Shown here in pieces: positions 11,660 through 23,754 of a stretch of 64,000 nucleotides of DNA; the stretch's first letter is position 1, and each line of letters starts with the position of its first letter. Made by a program: the position numbers and the translations under genes. Below the pieces are notes generated by a model. The model was not told where the DNA came from and did not search any database. It worked only from the letters and a program-made list of their open reading frames with translations. The DNA comes from Harmothoe impar (lineage: Eukaryota > Annelida > Polychaeta > Phyllodocida > Polynoidae): the NCBI GenBank assembly GCA_947462335.1, contig OX381717.1, positions 15,243,166 through 15,307,165 on the forward strand. Direction: 5' to 3'.

Positions 11660-12484
11660 CTAAACATGGAGCTTTGGCTTCTCATGCAATCTTTTTGCAT
11701 TCTCCTCCATGGCGTACCACAGGGAGTCAGCAACTTGTTGGTAGTGATCAGGTCTGGGATGAAGCCCGTCCTTTAGCTTCCCATATTGATGGCACCATTT
11801 TCTCTTGTCTGGCTGCCATGTGTGGATTGTCTGGTCTATTTTAGGGGTGTACCATCCAGCGGTGTGATTCAGGATGTGAATGTTTTTGTTTAATGTCAGA
11901 ACAGTCTCATCGATAATTGGCTGCAGTGGATGGGGGTGGGAGCGCTTGTTAAAAACTCCCATGGACATCCCATACAGTGGACAGATGATGATGTTTACAC
12001 TGGGGTTGATATTCTCAGCTTTCCAGATGAGATCCTGACATGTGGCCAACATAGACATAGCAGACCCTACAGGGTTGGTGCTGCGTATCCTCACTGTTCG
12101 GGGTTTAGTGTGTTTCTGTAGTATGGTCAGGTCATTTACTCCAGAGGTTAAGTATATAAAGTCTAGCTTGTGACTCTCTGTTATGAGTTGCAGCATGTCT
12201 CTACCTGATTCTTCCAATTTTGCACCTGGCTCACCTTTAACCGTGCACATTTGTATTACATTGATCTTGCTCTCAATGCCTTTCTTTCTTAATATACGTT
12301 TTAGGGCACCAACCCTGCTATCGCCCACTACTGCAACGTTAACTCTGCGAACTGCCACAAATTCCTGACTTCTGTGCATCTTTACACTCTGCAGTCTACC
12401 TGTGGTTATATGTTGCTCATCCTGTTTCCCCTTGCCCTTTCTCCTGCACCTTTTTCTCATTCTTTTCTTCTTCTCCATCTCCAT
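11660..12484 (-). CDS. SGNH/GDSL-hydrolase-like protein
   Basis: 274 residues, probably the main or only coding exon. The N-terminus is very basic (Lys/Arg-rich, residues 1-25), suggesting nuclear or nucleic-acid targeting. From about residue 48 there is an SGNH fold signature: block I VVGDSRVG, block III SGVND and a C-terminal DGLHP supplying the Asp-His pair. Such domains are esterases or acetyl-hydrolases in general, and stand-alone SGNH ORFs also occur inside animal transposons. A good splice acceptor (CTCTTACAACAG) lies upstream at about 12615 on this strand, implying a 5' UTR intron. It sits 410 bp downstream of the 1,623-codon gene on the same strand, which raises the possibility that both belong to one mobile element. 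Substrate unknown. Confidence 0.7.
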   Translation of the reverse strand: MEMEKKKRMRKRCRRKGKGKQDEQHITTGRLQSVKMHRSQEFVAVRRVNVAVVGDSRVGALKRILRKKGIESKINVIQMCTVKGEPGAKLEESGRDMLQLITESHKLDFIYLTSGVNDLTILQKHTKPRTVRIRSTNPVGSAMSMLATCQDLIWKAENINPSVNIIICPLYGMSMGVFNKRSHPHPLQPIIDETVLTLNKNIHILNHTAGWYTPKIDQTIHTWQPDKRKWCHQYGKLKDGLHPRPDHYQQVADSLWYAMEENAKRLHEKPKLHV

Positions 12485-12894
12485 TTAAAGATTCTGTTCT
12501 CTTCTTGTCTATCTCTTATATGGAGTCTCAGTGCGGTCTTGCTGGTGCACCTTATAGCAGTCTTGAAACAGTTCTAGTGGCTTTGTGACTCTGATACACA
12601 GGATTCCAGCCTGTTGTAAGAGAAAATACTCTCAGTTAGTAATTTCAGGAGACTATAATATAGAGTTTCTTAATCACAATGTGACTCTTTTTTTCATATT
12701 GGACATTTTTATTCACTCTCTGTGTTGAAAATTTTACAAGGCACATTAAAAGAATATACACTTTCTACATCAGAATGAATATTGACACAACAGTTATCAT
12801 AGTTACTTCTTCTTACATAAGATCTTATTTGACAGCTTTAAAAGATGCATTGAAAAAAGCTTGGTTTTTATATGCCAATCATGGCTTGCATACC

Positions 12895-15800
12895 TTATTC
12901 AATGTCAAAGTCAGGTTCATCGATGACTGTTGGTGTGTTGAGGCAGCTATCATCTCCTTCACAATTGCACATTTCTGTGCATACAAGGTCATGTTGCTTG
13001 CAGGAGCATTTCCTTTGACATTTTGTTTGATGCTTTGATGCCTTGCAGTTGCATTTTACAAGTTGCAGCACAGTTTCTGGTGCCAGTGCCACATTTGACA
13101 GAAGAGGCATGAATCGTCCATCTTTCATTACCCATCCATATTCTAGAGGGTTGGGACAGATTGGGTGTGGCACCAGGTCTTGTTGCCACACCCTTGCCTG
13201 AAGATGCGCACGTCTTATGTGCTGAATCCAAGCCCCATGCGTTGGTGGTAATCTAAGGTGCTTGGCCTGTGTGATCATAATACCACTTGGGCAGAATAGA
13301 GAGCAAAGAAATTCCTCACATCCATCTAGCACAAGCTTGGAAGGTTCTGCCTCTACACCAAGGCTTGCAATTGCATTCAATACATGAGATTTGGCCATCA
13401 TAAATGCTTTGAAGCATCCCTTCTTTCCTTTTCCAGAAATGTGGCCTGTGGTATCACAGCCGGTGAGTGAATGCCAATTAACCAAGGCTTGTGCTCTCTC
13501 AGGACCAAGCTTGTTATACATTTGATGTAGATTGATCTTCTGTCTGCGTTCTGCTGTACCACTTATCACTGCTGCCTCCCTCCCAAGCAGTTCAGTTCTC
13601 CGCAGCGCTAAGAGAAGAACATCTGTATCCTGGGAATAAATATCCACAATGTACCCCTCATGTGCAGCATCAACAGCATGTAGAACCATTAGTGTGTCAG
13701 CCTCTTCTTGTGTACTGTGCAAGTTACCAAGATGTTTCCAGTCCTCATTGTTGGTCATGACATTCTTTCTTGTGGCAGTGACAAGCTTACTACAGGCCTT
13801 CTTGATGAGTTGGTCTGCCAGGAAAGTCGTCAATGAGTCCTTTGTGTCGTTTGATGCAAGGAAGGACCTCTTATCCTTTATGGGTGTAGAGCCTTCGATT
13901 ACATATGACTTTACAGCTTTGTATTTGCCCCTACGTTGTTCTCTTGTGCCTTCTTTCAGTGAGGAGACCTTGGTGTAATTGTCAAAAATGACTCTTACTT
14001 GGTCATATTTCTTTGCCTTTTTATCGATGAGAACAGTGTATGATGTACCAAACTCTTCACACGTTTTTGGATTGGTAACAGCAATCAACTCATGCACAAC
14101 TGCCATAGCATCAACTATCAGACATTTTTTCTTGTTTGGCACAATGGATGGAGCTGATTCTTCCTCCATTTGTATATCCTCTTGTTCTGGAAGTTCTTGC
14201 AAGAGCTGCCTGACTATGCTCTTATCCTGGGTGCTATGAATAGAACCATTCGGTGTCATCAAGGCACGATTGTAATTGGAGAATTCATGCTTCCCAATCA
14301 CATGCTGGATGTCGACTGCATCTCTAGCAGATCGGGCAATCAGTAGCAGTCGGGCAAATAGAGAGCTTGTGGCCTTTAAAGTAAGAACTTCGGGACCTAC
14401 TTTAACTTTCAGATCTTTTGCTCCAGAGTCCCATGTTGCCATCTTGATCTTCGTCATTTTGTCCCATAGATTCTTGTTTCCAACTATTCTTTCCTTGACA
14501 AAATTCTCATGAGCCTCTAAGCCTCTTTGCTCTGTGGAAAGGATAGCATCCTTTAGACTTTCAGGGATCACTTCTTTTGAAAGAAGTTTGAACAGGGTAT
14601 TTTGACTGTTCACATTTTCTTCATTCGGTTTCTGAAAGATGTTGCATGGGCGTAAGACCTCTTTCAGTCTAGTAATTGCTTTTTCCTGCCGGGAAATTGT
14701 TGCAGTGGATTTAGACAAGCAATGGTGCTTAGCCGTCATCTCCTCCATTGGGTTGCTGGTTAGCATCTCTGTCTCAGCTGAAAGGCGTGTCAGCTCAGGA
14801 GCAGTCAGGCAGAACTTTAAGAGAGTTGCTGGACTAGATGTTATGCCAGAAATTCCTCCTTGACCTTTGGTTTTTTTGTTGATGTGCTCCATCGCCTGGT
14901 CCACACTGATGTTGCTGAAAGGAATTGCACTTGTGTTAACAGTAAATTCCCCACTCACAAACTGCTGCCAGACTTCTGGTTCTAGGCTTTTCAGAGCTGA
15001 CATGCGAGCTAAGTACTCTGGAATGTGTTGAGCATAATCCAGCCTGTTGTAGGCAAAGAAATAGGTACATAGCTTCTCCAGAGATGCCAGATAGAGGAAC
15101 CAATTAGCTTCCCGTATGGATTTCTGGAATTGGAGCATGAGCATTGACTGCCGCATGTACATCTTGATCCATGTGTACATGGCATTACTACAGAGCTTTT
15201 CATCATATGCGAGCAGCTGTGTTTCCAGGTTCAAGGACTCAAGAAGAATGATGAATGCCTGATGAGCCTCATATATATCTCTACCCTCTTTGCACGCAGT
15301 TGATAACAATTTCGCACTTGATTTCAGGGAGCTACAGATGGCAGGATTTTCTTCCAGGAAGTGTTCCATGCGAAGGTCGAATAGTGCTTGGAGGGTGATT
15401 TGATGCGCTTCAATAGCTCTGTTGTAGTGGTTGCCATTGATAATCTGGCTCACTGTGACACTGCTATAGAGATCGGCTTCTTGCCATGCCTCATCCAACC
15501 CACTCCCCTCTATAGTTCTGCCCAAACACCTGAGGACACAGAGCATGATGTGGAACCCTCCTGGCGCAATTGTCCACTTCTCTTGGAATTGTTGATCTAG
15601 ATGTTCTAACTTAAAGACTCTCTTGTACAGATCCATATCAAGAGTGACCACAATCTTCTTGTCTGGCCCAGAGACTAGTCGGTTTAGTCGCAATAGATGG
15701 TCCAGTGCCGTTATAAGTGTGGACCAATCTGTTGCTGGGGAATTTATTATAGGGAGACTGAAAGCCTCATCCTTCTGAGGTAGCTGATGTTTGTGCAGAA

Positions 15801-17766
15801 GGGAGTTGTAGCCAGACCATGTGTGGACATGCTGTGTTACTTCCTTAGCTGGTGAGTGCTCTGGTGGATCTTCAGTTGTAACAAAGGGCTTTCTATTTAG
15901 AAGTCTAGCTAGCATCCAGACTGTGTCACTTTTCTCTGATGCTTTGCAGAAATCTTCATACCTTCCCATTTTGTAGTCAGTGTAGCGCGGGCTAGTAGTC
16001 GGTTTTGGGTTGCCAGTTATATTACATGGAATAAGTTCTACAACAGTTGCTGGGACATCTTTCAGTCTTTCGGCCCGACATGCCAAGGTGCTCAGCTGAA
16101 TGGATTCCATGACTTTCTCTCCATCCCCAGTGGCTTGGTAGATCCCTATTGCTGTTGCATGGAAGCTGCCTTTTCCATCTGGAGTATCAACCTTTTTGTC
16201 AACATTGTCAATGGAAGCACGGATTGTCTTGGACCTCAATAGACCAGGTGGAATGTACACTCCATATTGACTGATCTTCTCACTGACAGCAATGGCTATT
16301 CTGTCACAGATTTTTGTGACTCGGTCATATGACACTCCCACACCAGAATTGTATAGTATAGAATTGGCTTTCTGGCTGCGGAAGTTGTGATACATGTATA
16401 AAGAAAGCCCAATAGAATATGGACTCTCATACATTGTGCGAAAACCAAGGTCAGTGGGATGGTCAACCTGTTTCCTTGTCATGCACGCTTGAATTATAGT
16501 TTGTGAAATGGTTAGACATGTCCTCTGCAATTGGGCTGACCGAGCTTCTGATGTTGCTGATTTTGCTCCTTGCAGGATCCAGCGAATGAGGTTGAGTAGT
16601 TCGAGTGGAACATTTTTCTCATTACTGTCTATGAGTGATCCTGTAAAGACCCATGGCTTATTTTTCCTTGATTCTAGTATAGATGACCTGATCACTTCGG
16701 AACATTGATAGATGTTGTGCATATCTCTTTCCTTTGCCTGTTCATCAGATGCCTTACCAATGGCAATATACCCAGATTTCTTTGAGTGAATCAGGACAGG
16801 TTTTCCACCTGTTCCAGGATGTGTGGCTGTCAGAGATGGATTGTCCCTCAAGAATTTTGGCAGGAAATCCTTGCCATTTTTAGGTGCCATCTGTACCCCA
16901 TGGTCAGTCATCATATTGTTGTGCAGAACCTCGACTTCCTTGAGAGTTAGTGATTTTCTGTTTTCCAGAAGTTCCTTCACTTCTGCTCCTAACTCAATCA
17001 GTGCTGATATGTAAGGTAGGCTGTTTTCTCCTGTGCCTGAATGTGTGCTTTTGGTCCTTGTTTGTGCTTGCACATATTTTCGCCAGTGGGTTGTGTGGCA
17101 GCTGCTATGGTACTTTACATCTGTACTGAGCAGATCACCAACTGAGATGGATTCAGAGAGGTGTATTTTCCATGTGGCATTATCACTCAAGTTGACAATT
17201 TCCTTGAGAGAGTTCCCACCGTTTAAACTGATAGATGAAAATGTGCGCTCCAGTTGCTGCCTTTTGCCAAGCTTGTCAACTTGGCAAAAAAAACATTTTT
17301 CTTTGTCAAAAGCTGGTGTATTTGACCTTGTATTTGCTTTTATTGACTCTTGAACATTGTTATTATTGGTGGAACTAGAAGTTGATGGTACTGGCTTTTC
17401 CTTCAATCTCTTCTCAAAGCGAATTCTGTCCCTCGCTATATGGTCTCGATGAGTGGTTTCACTGTGGCAGCTTCTGTGCCAGCTGGCATGATTCTTTTTG
17501 AGTGTTTCAGATGAAACATCAACAAAAGCAGGTCTCAGCTTTATGTATGTTTTATTTCCATAACCAGCACGTTCACGTATACTGTCAAGGAATTTGTCAT
17601 ATGAGTTGGAATCTGGATTCACTAATAATTCAGCTGTAAGGTCACGTTTTCTTTTTTTCCCTGATGGACTTATGTACTTCTCTTCCTGACATTTTATACA
17701 TAGTGTGTAGTCTAGAGGACTTCTCTCACTGTCAGCAGTCACGCTTTCCGCTCTCTCTGAGTTCAT
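12895..17766 (-). CDS. Large intron-free protein with FEN1/XPG-like nuclease and CXC domains
   Basis: 1,623 residues in one exon. The start ATG lies 7 bp after a splice-acceptor-like tract (TTTTTTCCAG), so a 5' UTR intron is likely. Near the N-terminus are two Cys/His clusters (CIKCQ...HRSCH and CFFCQ...YHSSCH), probably zinc fingers. The middle (about 480-880) contains DNVDKK and GGFHIMLCVLRCLG; I have seen similar long proteins as multicopy, uncharacterised ORFs in marine invertebrates. From about residue 1210 there is a flap-endonuclease pattern: CLIVDAMAVVHEL (N-region), EEADTL with YSQDTDVLLLAL near 1374 (acidic I-region), then LTGCDTTGHISGKGKKG near 1435, like the FEN1 helix-hairpin segment. 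Residues about 1569-1612 form a CNCKASKHQTKC-type CXC (tesmin-like) DNA-binding motif. Length, lack of introns and domain mix suggest a transposon-derived or transposon-encoded gene. No TIRs were found around it. Function is inference. Confidence 0.85.
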   Translation of the reverse strand: MNSERAESVTADSERSPLDYTLCIKCQEEKYISPSGKKRKRDLTAELLVNPDSNSYDKFLDSIRERAGYGNKTYIKLRPAFVDVSSETLKKNHASWHRSCHSETTHRDHIARDRIRFEKRLKEKPVPSTSSSTNNNNVQESIKANTRSNTPAFDKEKCFFCQVDKLGKRQQLERTFSSISLNGGNSLKEIVNLSDNATWKIHLSESISVGDLLSTDVKYHSSCHTTHWRKYVQAQTRTKSTHSGTGENSLPYISALIELGAEVKELLENRKSLTLKEVEVLHNNMMTDHGVQMAPKNGKDFLPKFLRDNPSLTATHPGTGGKPVLIHSKKSGYIAIGKASDEQAKERDMHNIYQCSEVIRSSILESRKNKPWVFTGSLIDSNEKNVPLELLNLIRWILQGAKSATSEARSAQLQRTCLTISQTIIQACMTRKQVDHPTDLGFRTMYESPYSIGLSLYMYHNFRSQKANSILYNSGVGVSYDRVTKICDRIAIAVSEKISQYGVYIPPGLLRSKTIRASIDNVDKKVDTPDGKGSFHATAIGIYQATGDGEKVMESIQLSTLACRAERLKDVPATVVELIPCNITGNPKPTTSPRYTDYKMGRYEDFCKASEKSDTVWMLARLLNRKPFVTTEDPPEHSPAKEVTQHVHTWSGYNSLLHKHQLPQKDEAFSLPIINSPATDWSTLITALDHLLRLNRLVSGPDKKIVVTLDMDLYKRVFKLEHLDQQFQEKWTIAPGGFHIMLCVLRCLGRTIEGSGLDEAWQEADLYSSVTVSQIINGNHYNRAIEAHQITLQALFDLRMEHFLEENPAICSSLKSSAKLLSTACKEGRDIYEAHQAFIILLESLNLETQLLAYDEKLCSNAMYTWIKMYMRQSMLMLQFQKSIREANWFLYLASLEKLCTYFFAYNRLDYAQHIPEYLARMSALKSLEPEVWQQFVSGEFTVNTSAIPFSNISVDQAMEHINKKTKGQGGISGITSSPATLLKFCLTAPELTRLSAETEMLTSNPMEEMTAKHHCLSKSTATISRQEKAITRLKEVLRPCNIFQKPNEENVNSQNTLFKLLSKEVIPESLKDAILSTEQRGLEAHENFVKERIVGNKNLWDKMTKIKMATWDSGAKDLKVKVGPEVLTLKATSSLFARLLLIARSARDAVDIQHVIGKHEFSNYNRALMTPNGSIHSTQDKSIVRQLLQELPEQEDIQMEEESAPSIVPNKKKCLIVDAMAVVHELIAVTNPKTCEEFGTSYTVLIDKKAKKYDQVRVIFDNYTKVSSLKEGTREQRRGKYKAVKSYVIEGSTPIKDKRSFLASNDTKDSLTTFLADQLIKKACSKLVTATRKNVMTNNEDWKHLGNLHSTQEEADTLMVLHAVDAAHEGYIVDIYSQDTDVLLLALRRTELLGREAAVISGTAERRQKINLHQMYNKLGPERAQALVNWHSLTGCDTTGHISGKGKKGCFKAFMMAKSHVLNAIASLGVEAEPSKLVLDGCEEFLCSLFCPSGIMITQAKHLRLPPTHGAWIQHIRRAHLQARVWQQDLVPHPICPNPLEYGWVMKDGRFMPLLSNVALAPETVLQLVKCNCKASKHQTKCQRKCSCKQHDLVCTEMCNCEGDDSCLNTPTVIDEPDFDIE

Positions 17767-17950
17767 GGTAAATCTGGAAAAAAAAGCTGAAGTATATTCT
17801 GCGTAATTAGCACAATGGCCTGAAGAAATTCCAATTTAGTAATTGTTTGTACCAATAGAAAACGTAGTAGTCAGTATCTTAACATTGTCATATACCATGT
17901 TTTCTACATTCATATGTGTTGTTCTTAACATCTGTCCTGTTTATGAGCAT

Positions 17951-18411
17951 GGGCTTCCATAAAGTATGTATGCACTAAGGGGGGTCGAGGTCGGGGGCAG
18001 GGGTGGGGGTGTCATTGCAAATGCATACAAAAGTGTACATGAAAAACAGGGTTGAGGGAGGGTCGGGTCTATAGCCAATTTAGCATACTCTTCATGTACA
18101 TATTTTTACTATATTTGGAGAAATTTAGGCCTATCCAACTGTGTTCTTGTTGAAATTAATTTGTATTTAGGGAGTTGTCATTATTCATCAACAAGTGGGG
18201 TTGGTAGATCTGAGAGGGGGGCAAAAAAATGTTGACCCCCTCTAAAGGGGGGGTTGGGTGGCCAAAAGTATTCCGACCCCTCCAGAACGGGTAAGCAGAC
18301 AATATTCACCCATTTTCACTTTTTTTAAAGTACACAATGCAATAGTTTCAAGGGTGAGGTGAAAAAAATTGACACGTTTTGAGGGGGGGGTCACCCTAAT
18401 GCGTACATATA

Positions 18412-18467
<56 letters not shown>

Positions 18468-18673
18468 TGTCAACCCCCTCTGATGTGACCACCTTGGAGA
18501 GAAGGGTACGCCAATAATCATTCGAGAAAGGGGGCTTTGAGGGGTGGCACGGTCAGCAAATGAGTATGTACTTAAGGACGGGGGTCACCCTAATGCGCAC
18601 ATAATGCAACATGGGGGGAGGGGGGATTTATTATGTGAAAAAAAGCATGCATACATACTTTATGAAACCCCCT
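17951..18673. mobile_element. MITE of the CATAAAGTATGTAYGC family, copy 1
   Basis: CCATAAAGTATGTATGC at the left and GCATACATACTTTATG at the right are inverted; G-rich flanks are part of the ends. A TA microsatellite lies inside. The second copy is at 45381-45654. Confidence 0.75.
18414..18467. repeat. (TA)n microsatellite
   Basis: About 25 uninterrupted TA units with a short imperfect tail. Confidence 0.95.
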
Positions 18674-21600
18674 TGGTAAAAAAAACACATTCTTAATCAA
18701 TCAGAATATATACTGAAGTCTATACAGACCAACACAACAAGAAAAGGCGACTTTCTAGAAAAGTTGTTCATAAAGTTTTTGAACTCTTTTGAACATGAAT
18801 GACAAATACATACTCACATTCACAGCATCAGGTACAGGCAGACAATGTTGAGGGGAAACAAGATAGAGGTCCTACAGCAGGCATATTGTAATATTTCTGG
18901 AACATTTAAAAAAGTAAGCCTACTTTTTTTCCAGCAAAATGTTACCCAACACACTGTAACTGGGGTCATCATAAATAGAAGTGGAATTCATGGATTCTGC
19001 AGTATACTGTCATAGGTAAAGCTGTTAATTGATGGTAAACCTGCATCGTGCAGGTGGTTATATCACACATTTATCACTCACTGTCAAACTTTGCCTATAA
19101 GTCAAATTTTTATTTTTCCACTTTTGCTATAACTCAATTTTCCTCCAAAAAGTCCAATTCGACTTACAGATAAGGTTTTATAAAATGATGATATGATTTA
19201 GGGACCAAAAAATGTTATCCTTTATACATGCAATAAACTACACGTTCTTCGGGGGATTGTTTTCCTTGTTAATGTTATTAATTTTCCCAACAATTAGGAG
19301 GTTGTTTTAAAGGACACCGCATTCACTTTATGACTCACAGGACGTTTTACCAGAGGGGCAATCATTTTCAATGATTTTCACCCCCCCTCTCCGGAAAAAA
19401 AGAGAAACAAACATTACCCTTCCCCTGTTGAAAATAAATTACAGCTCCCTAGATACGAGTAGGCCTAGGCCTTTAAGACCTAAATTGGCCCAATGATCTA
19501 GGGAAATCAGTAATGGAAAAGTCATTTAGATTGCTCAGGTCGGGGAGAGGGGCAAAACTTTTTAAATATTCGGGGAGGGCAAATACAATAGAACAGTGTG
19601 CTGGTGGGGGGAGGGGCCCCGGTCCCTGCACTTGGGACGGAAATGTACACCATCCATGTTATGAAAACGCCAAGAAAGGGGTACTTTTTAACTCACTCTG
19701 CAAGTCCGTGAAATTCAAAAATATGGGGTCTTTTTCAGCCAAATCTCAGTGAAAAGTAGAAAAGGGGGGTTAGTATGTCAGGTGCAAAATCGGAAGTTGC
19801 GCAATGTAAAAAGTTCTTGATGGGAATAATTATTCCTAGATTGCACAACATTTCCGGAATTGCCCCACCCTGCTCATGCTCAGAAATGGAAGTTGCGCAT
19901 ACTAGGAATAGACCTTAGGTACTGGGGTTGGGGAGGAGGGGAGTTGAGGGTTGAGGTTTGGTGCAGGGCCATTAATATTCATAATTATATATTCTCTTTG
20001 CTTATGAAAAGTATGCTCTCAGTTTTTTCTTTCTTTTGGGGAGGGGGGCGAGGGTCATCCATAAATGATGTTACGTTTTTGGGGCCTTTTCTTACACCCC
20101 CCCCCCCCTCCCCCTATGTCATGCTTTGTCACGTTTTGCTTGACCATCCCCCCCCCCCCCTATCAGTGATGTCACATGGGCAGTCACCTCCCCCCCCCCC
20201 TATCTCTATAAGCCTGCAATCACTCGCTCCATCTGTGGACCAGTTATAATTTATATTTGCTGAATAGTCACTGAAATTTTTAAAAGTATTTTTAAAAGTA
20301 TAATCATCTTAACGTTGTCTGCATACTACATATATGCCATTCTGGGCATTCACAGTTTTATCCACTAGTTTATGGGCCTCCTTGAGGGGGGGGGGGTTGG
20401 CATAATGCAGGCTGTATTCCTGGCACCTATCCCTGACTCAACAACATCCTGTAATGAGCTGGCATGTGAGAGTAGCCGTGGGGAGAAAAAAAGGGGTATT
20501 TCCAGAAGCCCAAAACTCAGCGTTTTTATCCTAAAAGGGGGGTATTTTACAGCAAAGGTCAGTAGGAAGGGAGTATATGTCAAATCCCATAACACGGATG
20601 GTGTTGCTTAGGTATTAGAGTGCAGGGACCGGGGGAGGGGGGGGGGGGAGGGTCACACACTCCCCAAGTTGATTCCCTCTGTGTACAGACAGAGAGGCGG
20701 GAAAACCAGGTATATATGCTACTGACACGCCACCTTGTGTCTAGTGAAGCAAACTATCACTCTCCATTCACTACACAGTCATCTATCTTTTCCTAGTAAT
20801 GGAACGGACAGTTTGGTTATAAATCAAGCTATGTATATGCATGTTTCCAATAATCAATAACATAACAAACCCTACAAAGTCGATGAATACACAGTAGCAT
20901 GTTGACAGTGTTGAAACAGATTGTCAAACCCTTCAAACTCTCTGCTCTCCAAGCATAACCCTACGATCTCTAATTCTCTGTCAGCTGCAGTTAACGTATC
21001 TGGTCTATTCGTAGTTAAATAAATTACATAGATTGGTACTATTTACTTCAACAATACCTATGCATAAGGCTAATTAATCTTAACACTCACCGTGGCATTT
21101 GTCTCCTGAAAACAGCTTGAATACACTGCAAATGACTGTGTGGATAAAACATTTGTAGGCCTAGCAGACGACGCAGCTTTCCAGTGGGTGTCTCATTGGA
21201 TAAATAGCCTTTGACCAGAAATAGCATAGTTTCTAAGATACAAAGTATATCCCGACCCTTTAGCATGTATATGAACAATTAAATCCAACTGTTATTTTAA
21301 GATAAATACGGGAACTTGAATTGCCAACGTTTTCTTCAGCGAGTTGCCATGCCGTGCACTTTTATAACGTCAGATATTTCGCTGGCAGCAGGTGTGGAGG
21401 GCAAAAGCTGCCGGTAAGCACGTCACCGGGACTTGACGATTGCCGCGCTGCCCCACATACGCGTCCACTGCCGGGCTGACGCACAGGCTTCCAGGGATGG
21501 GTGAAGGCAGGGGCAGGGTGGGTGGGGGGGGGGGGGGTCGAATTATCCTCATGGTCCCGGGACTTCTCTTCTCTTCTCCAGAGGGATAAAAAGCAACCTG

Positions 21601-22300
21601 GCGACCTGGGCTGTTTTCCAGGCAATGTGGTACAGTAATTTAAGTGACCTGGCGACTTTTGGAAAAACATGCCTATAGTACAAATTGTGTAAAAAAAACG
21701 ACTTTGTGACCTGGGACCAAAGAGCCATGTCGCCAGTGTCAATTTTTACCCATATAGGCCTAGAGGCACAGCACTTGGTATCAAGTCTCCAGGAATTAGC
21801 ACTAGCTAAGGGAGGTGCTTGGTGGATTTTATCACAACCCCCACCCCTCTCAGTGTTGCTTTTGCGACCCCCCCCCCCCCCAGCAGAAGGAAAGAAAAAA
21901 ATCACATACATCCCTATAATCACATATATATGCCAATCAATCAAAATATTTGTAATGTTGTTTTTTTGATCCACTTAGAGACGAGATGCTTCTTTGGTGT
22001 TTGGTGGACCATCCTCTTTTTTAATGTATATGAATTATCATATATTTAGCAAACTGCACTCTTTGGTATATTTGAAAATGTGCATGTTCAAGTTTTAAAG
22101 TTATAGCTGATAGCCCCCACCTCCCCGTCATACTGCAGGGCAGGTCCCCTCTCTCCCCTACCGTAAAACCTCGTGTAGAAGCCGCGGCTAGTACGCAAGT
22201 CAGATTGACAATGTGGCTTGTAGGATTGGCCCAAAGCCGGGGTGCGGCTTATACCATTTCTCTAAGGCTCCTTACTATAGCATAACGTTATACAAAGTTT
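18674..22300. other. Repeat-rich intergenic DNA, no gene supported
   Basis: Contains many G/C homopolymer-rich patches (about 20095-20210, 20385-20400, 20629-20652, 21520-21540) and short ORFs created by them. A GC-richer patch at 21365-21510 could be a promoter or an unrecognised exon, but no frame gives a recognisable protein. Confidence 0.4.
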
Positions 22301-22319
22301 TAAAATGATATTTTGACGG

Positions 22320-22735
22320 GTTCCTCAGGGGGTAGGTAGACTTCAAAATAGCTTTTGGAGCAGACAAACCTCAGTTGCTAAGGAAAAACACAATAAGAAT
22401 GGTCGTTGCTAGGCAACCAGATGTCCTAGCAACAAACCAATAACACCAATGAATTCCCCAGGGTCGATTTAGGGGGGGTACGTAAAGTCAAATGGCACCT
22501 AAGAGTATAATTCCTGCTTTGAGAGATTCATTTTTGAAGATTTGGCGGCCATCTTGGATTTTGCCCGGTTACAGTCACTACGCACGCTCGGAAAATTTGG
22601 CAACATCAAAATTCTGAATCCTCATCAATTTTTGGTCATAATTAGCAATGTTGCCAAAACTCTACCCAAAAAAAACGATACCCCTTCTTTTTATGCCATA
22701 AGCCAGTGTACTACATACTACATGTAGGTCTACAC
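22320..22735 (-). mobile_element. Inverted second copy of the X-box repeat element
   Basis: Reverse complement of about 10010-10380. It carries one copy of the 146-bp unit with TTGCTAGGCAACC and CCTAGCAACAA, compared with four units in the first copy. Confidence 0.8.
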
Positions 22736-23754
22736 TGTGTGTATATCCTTTGCATCTTTTATATACTGGTAAATAAACGGTACGTTACAACTTAACTAAT
22801 TCCCATCAAATGAGTTCATATGAGTGCTGTATTATCTAGCAGAGCCCATAGGGCTAGGCTGATAATTGGTTTGGCCGTAATTTTAGTGTCTCCCCTATTA
22901 ATTTTTCCCTCTTTTTACCATATGCAGTGTACTGCTTTCTCTTTATTTAATGTATCAAGCTAATTTTAAGTAAAGTAGACGCTAATTCATATTTGTAGTC
23001 ACTGATGTACATGCTACGTGTGGGGCTACATTGTTTTACATAGAGGTTGATTTCTTTAGTATGGGTGTGGACCACCAACTTAGACATGGTGACATGGCAT
23101 TAAAAAGCATTAAAAAATAAATTCATAGAAGGTGTCTGCTCCTTCTTTGATCTTATATTGTTGTATATTTATATAAAGGTTCGTCAGCATCCTATGAAAA
23201 GTATGTTTAGGAAGTCTCATTGCACTTTGTTGAAGAGTTTATGTCTATTTCAAGTCTTTTTTTGTATGAACTATTATTTCAAAGAGGCCACATTGCATTG
23301 TACAAGTGGTTATGTGCATGTGATTAGTCGATATCTAGAATACCACTGAATTTAAATAGATTTGATGCAGAAGGCTTTACGCTTTGATGAACGAAAATTA
23401 TAGTATTCAAATAGAGTGTATGCAAAGTTACAAAACTATATCATGACTTACACACGTGGCATACCGGTAGAAACTACTGTTGGGTTTCCTAAAATCGTTT
23501 ATACAGACAAGCGAGGAACTTTGATTTAAGACTTGTGGTGACAATGTTCTTTTCTGGTCATATTTTTCTATTTATTTATATTGTTTTTTTATATTGAGAA
23601 TCTAACCCTTATTGCAGTAAGATGATAACCGTCATCAGTTGATCTTGAAATGGATGTGTCCATTCCAAAAATGTCATTTAAAGCCGGGGGAAAATTTGTT
23701 TACATCCAATGCGGCTGAATTGGGAAGGGAATTAAACTATTTAAAAAGATGCTA

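Noticed and set aside
12895..17353. Many plus-strand ORFs across the 1,623-codon gene
   Set aside because: They are shadows of the minus-strand coding frame, without domains.
21362..21974. Possible coding exon in GC-rich DNA
   Set aside because: No frame gives a recognisable protein and the splice sites do not agree in phase; homopolymer C/G runs create the ORFs.
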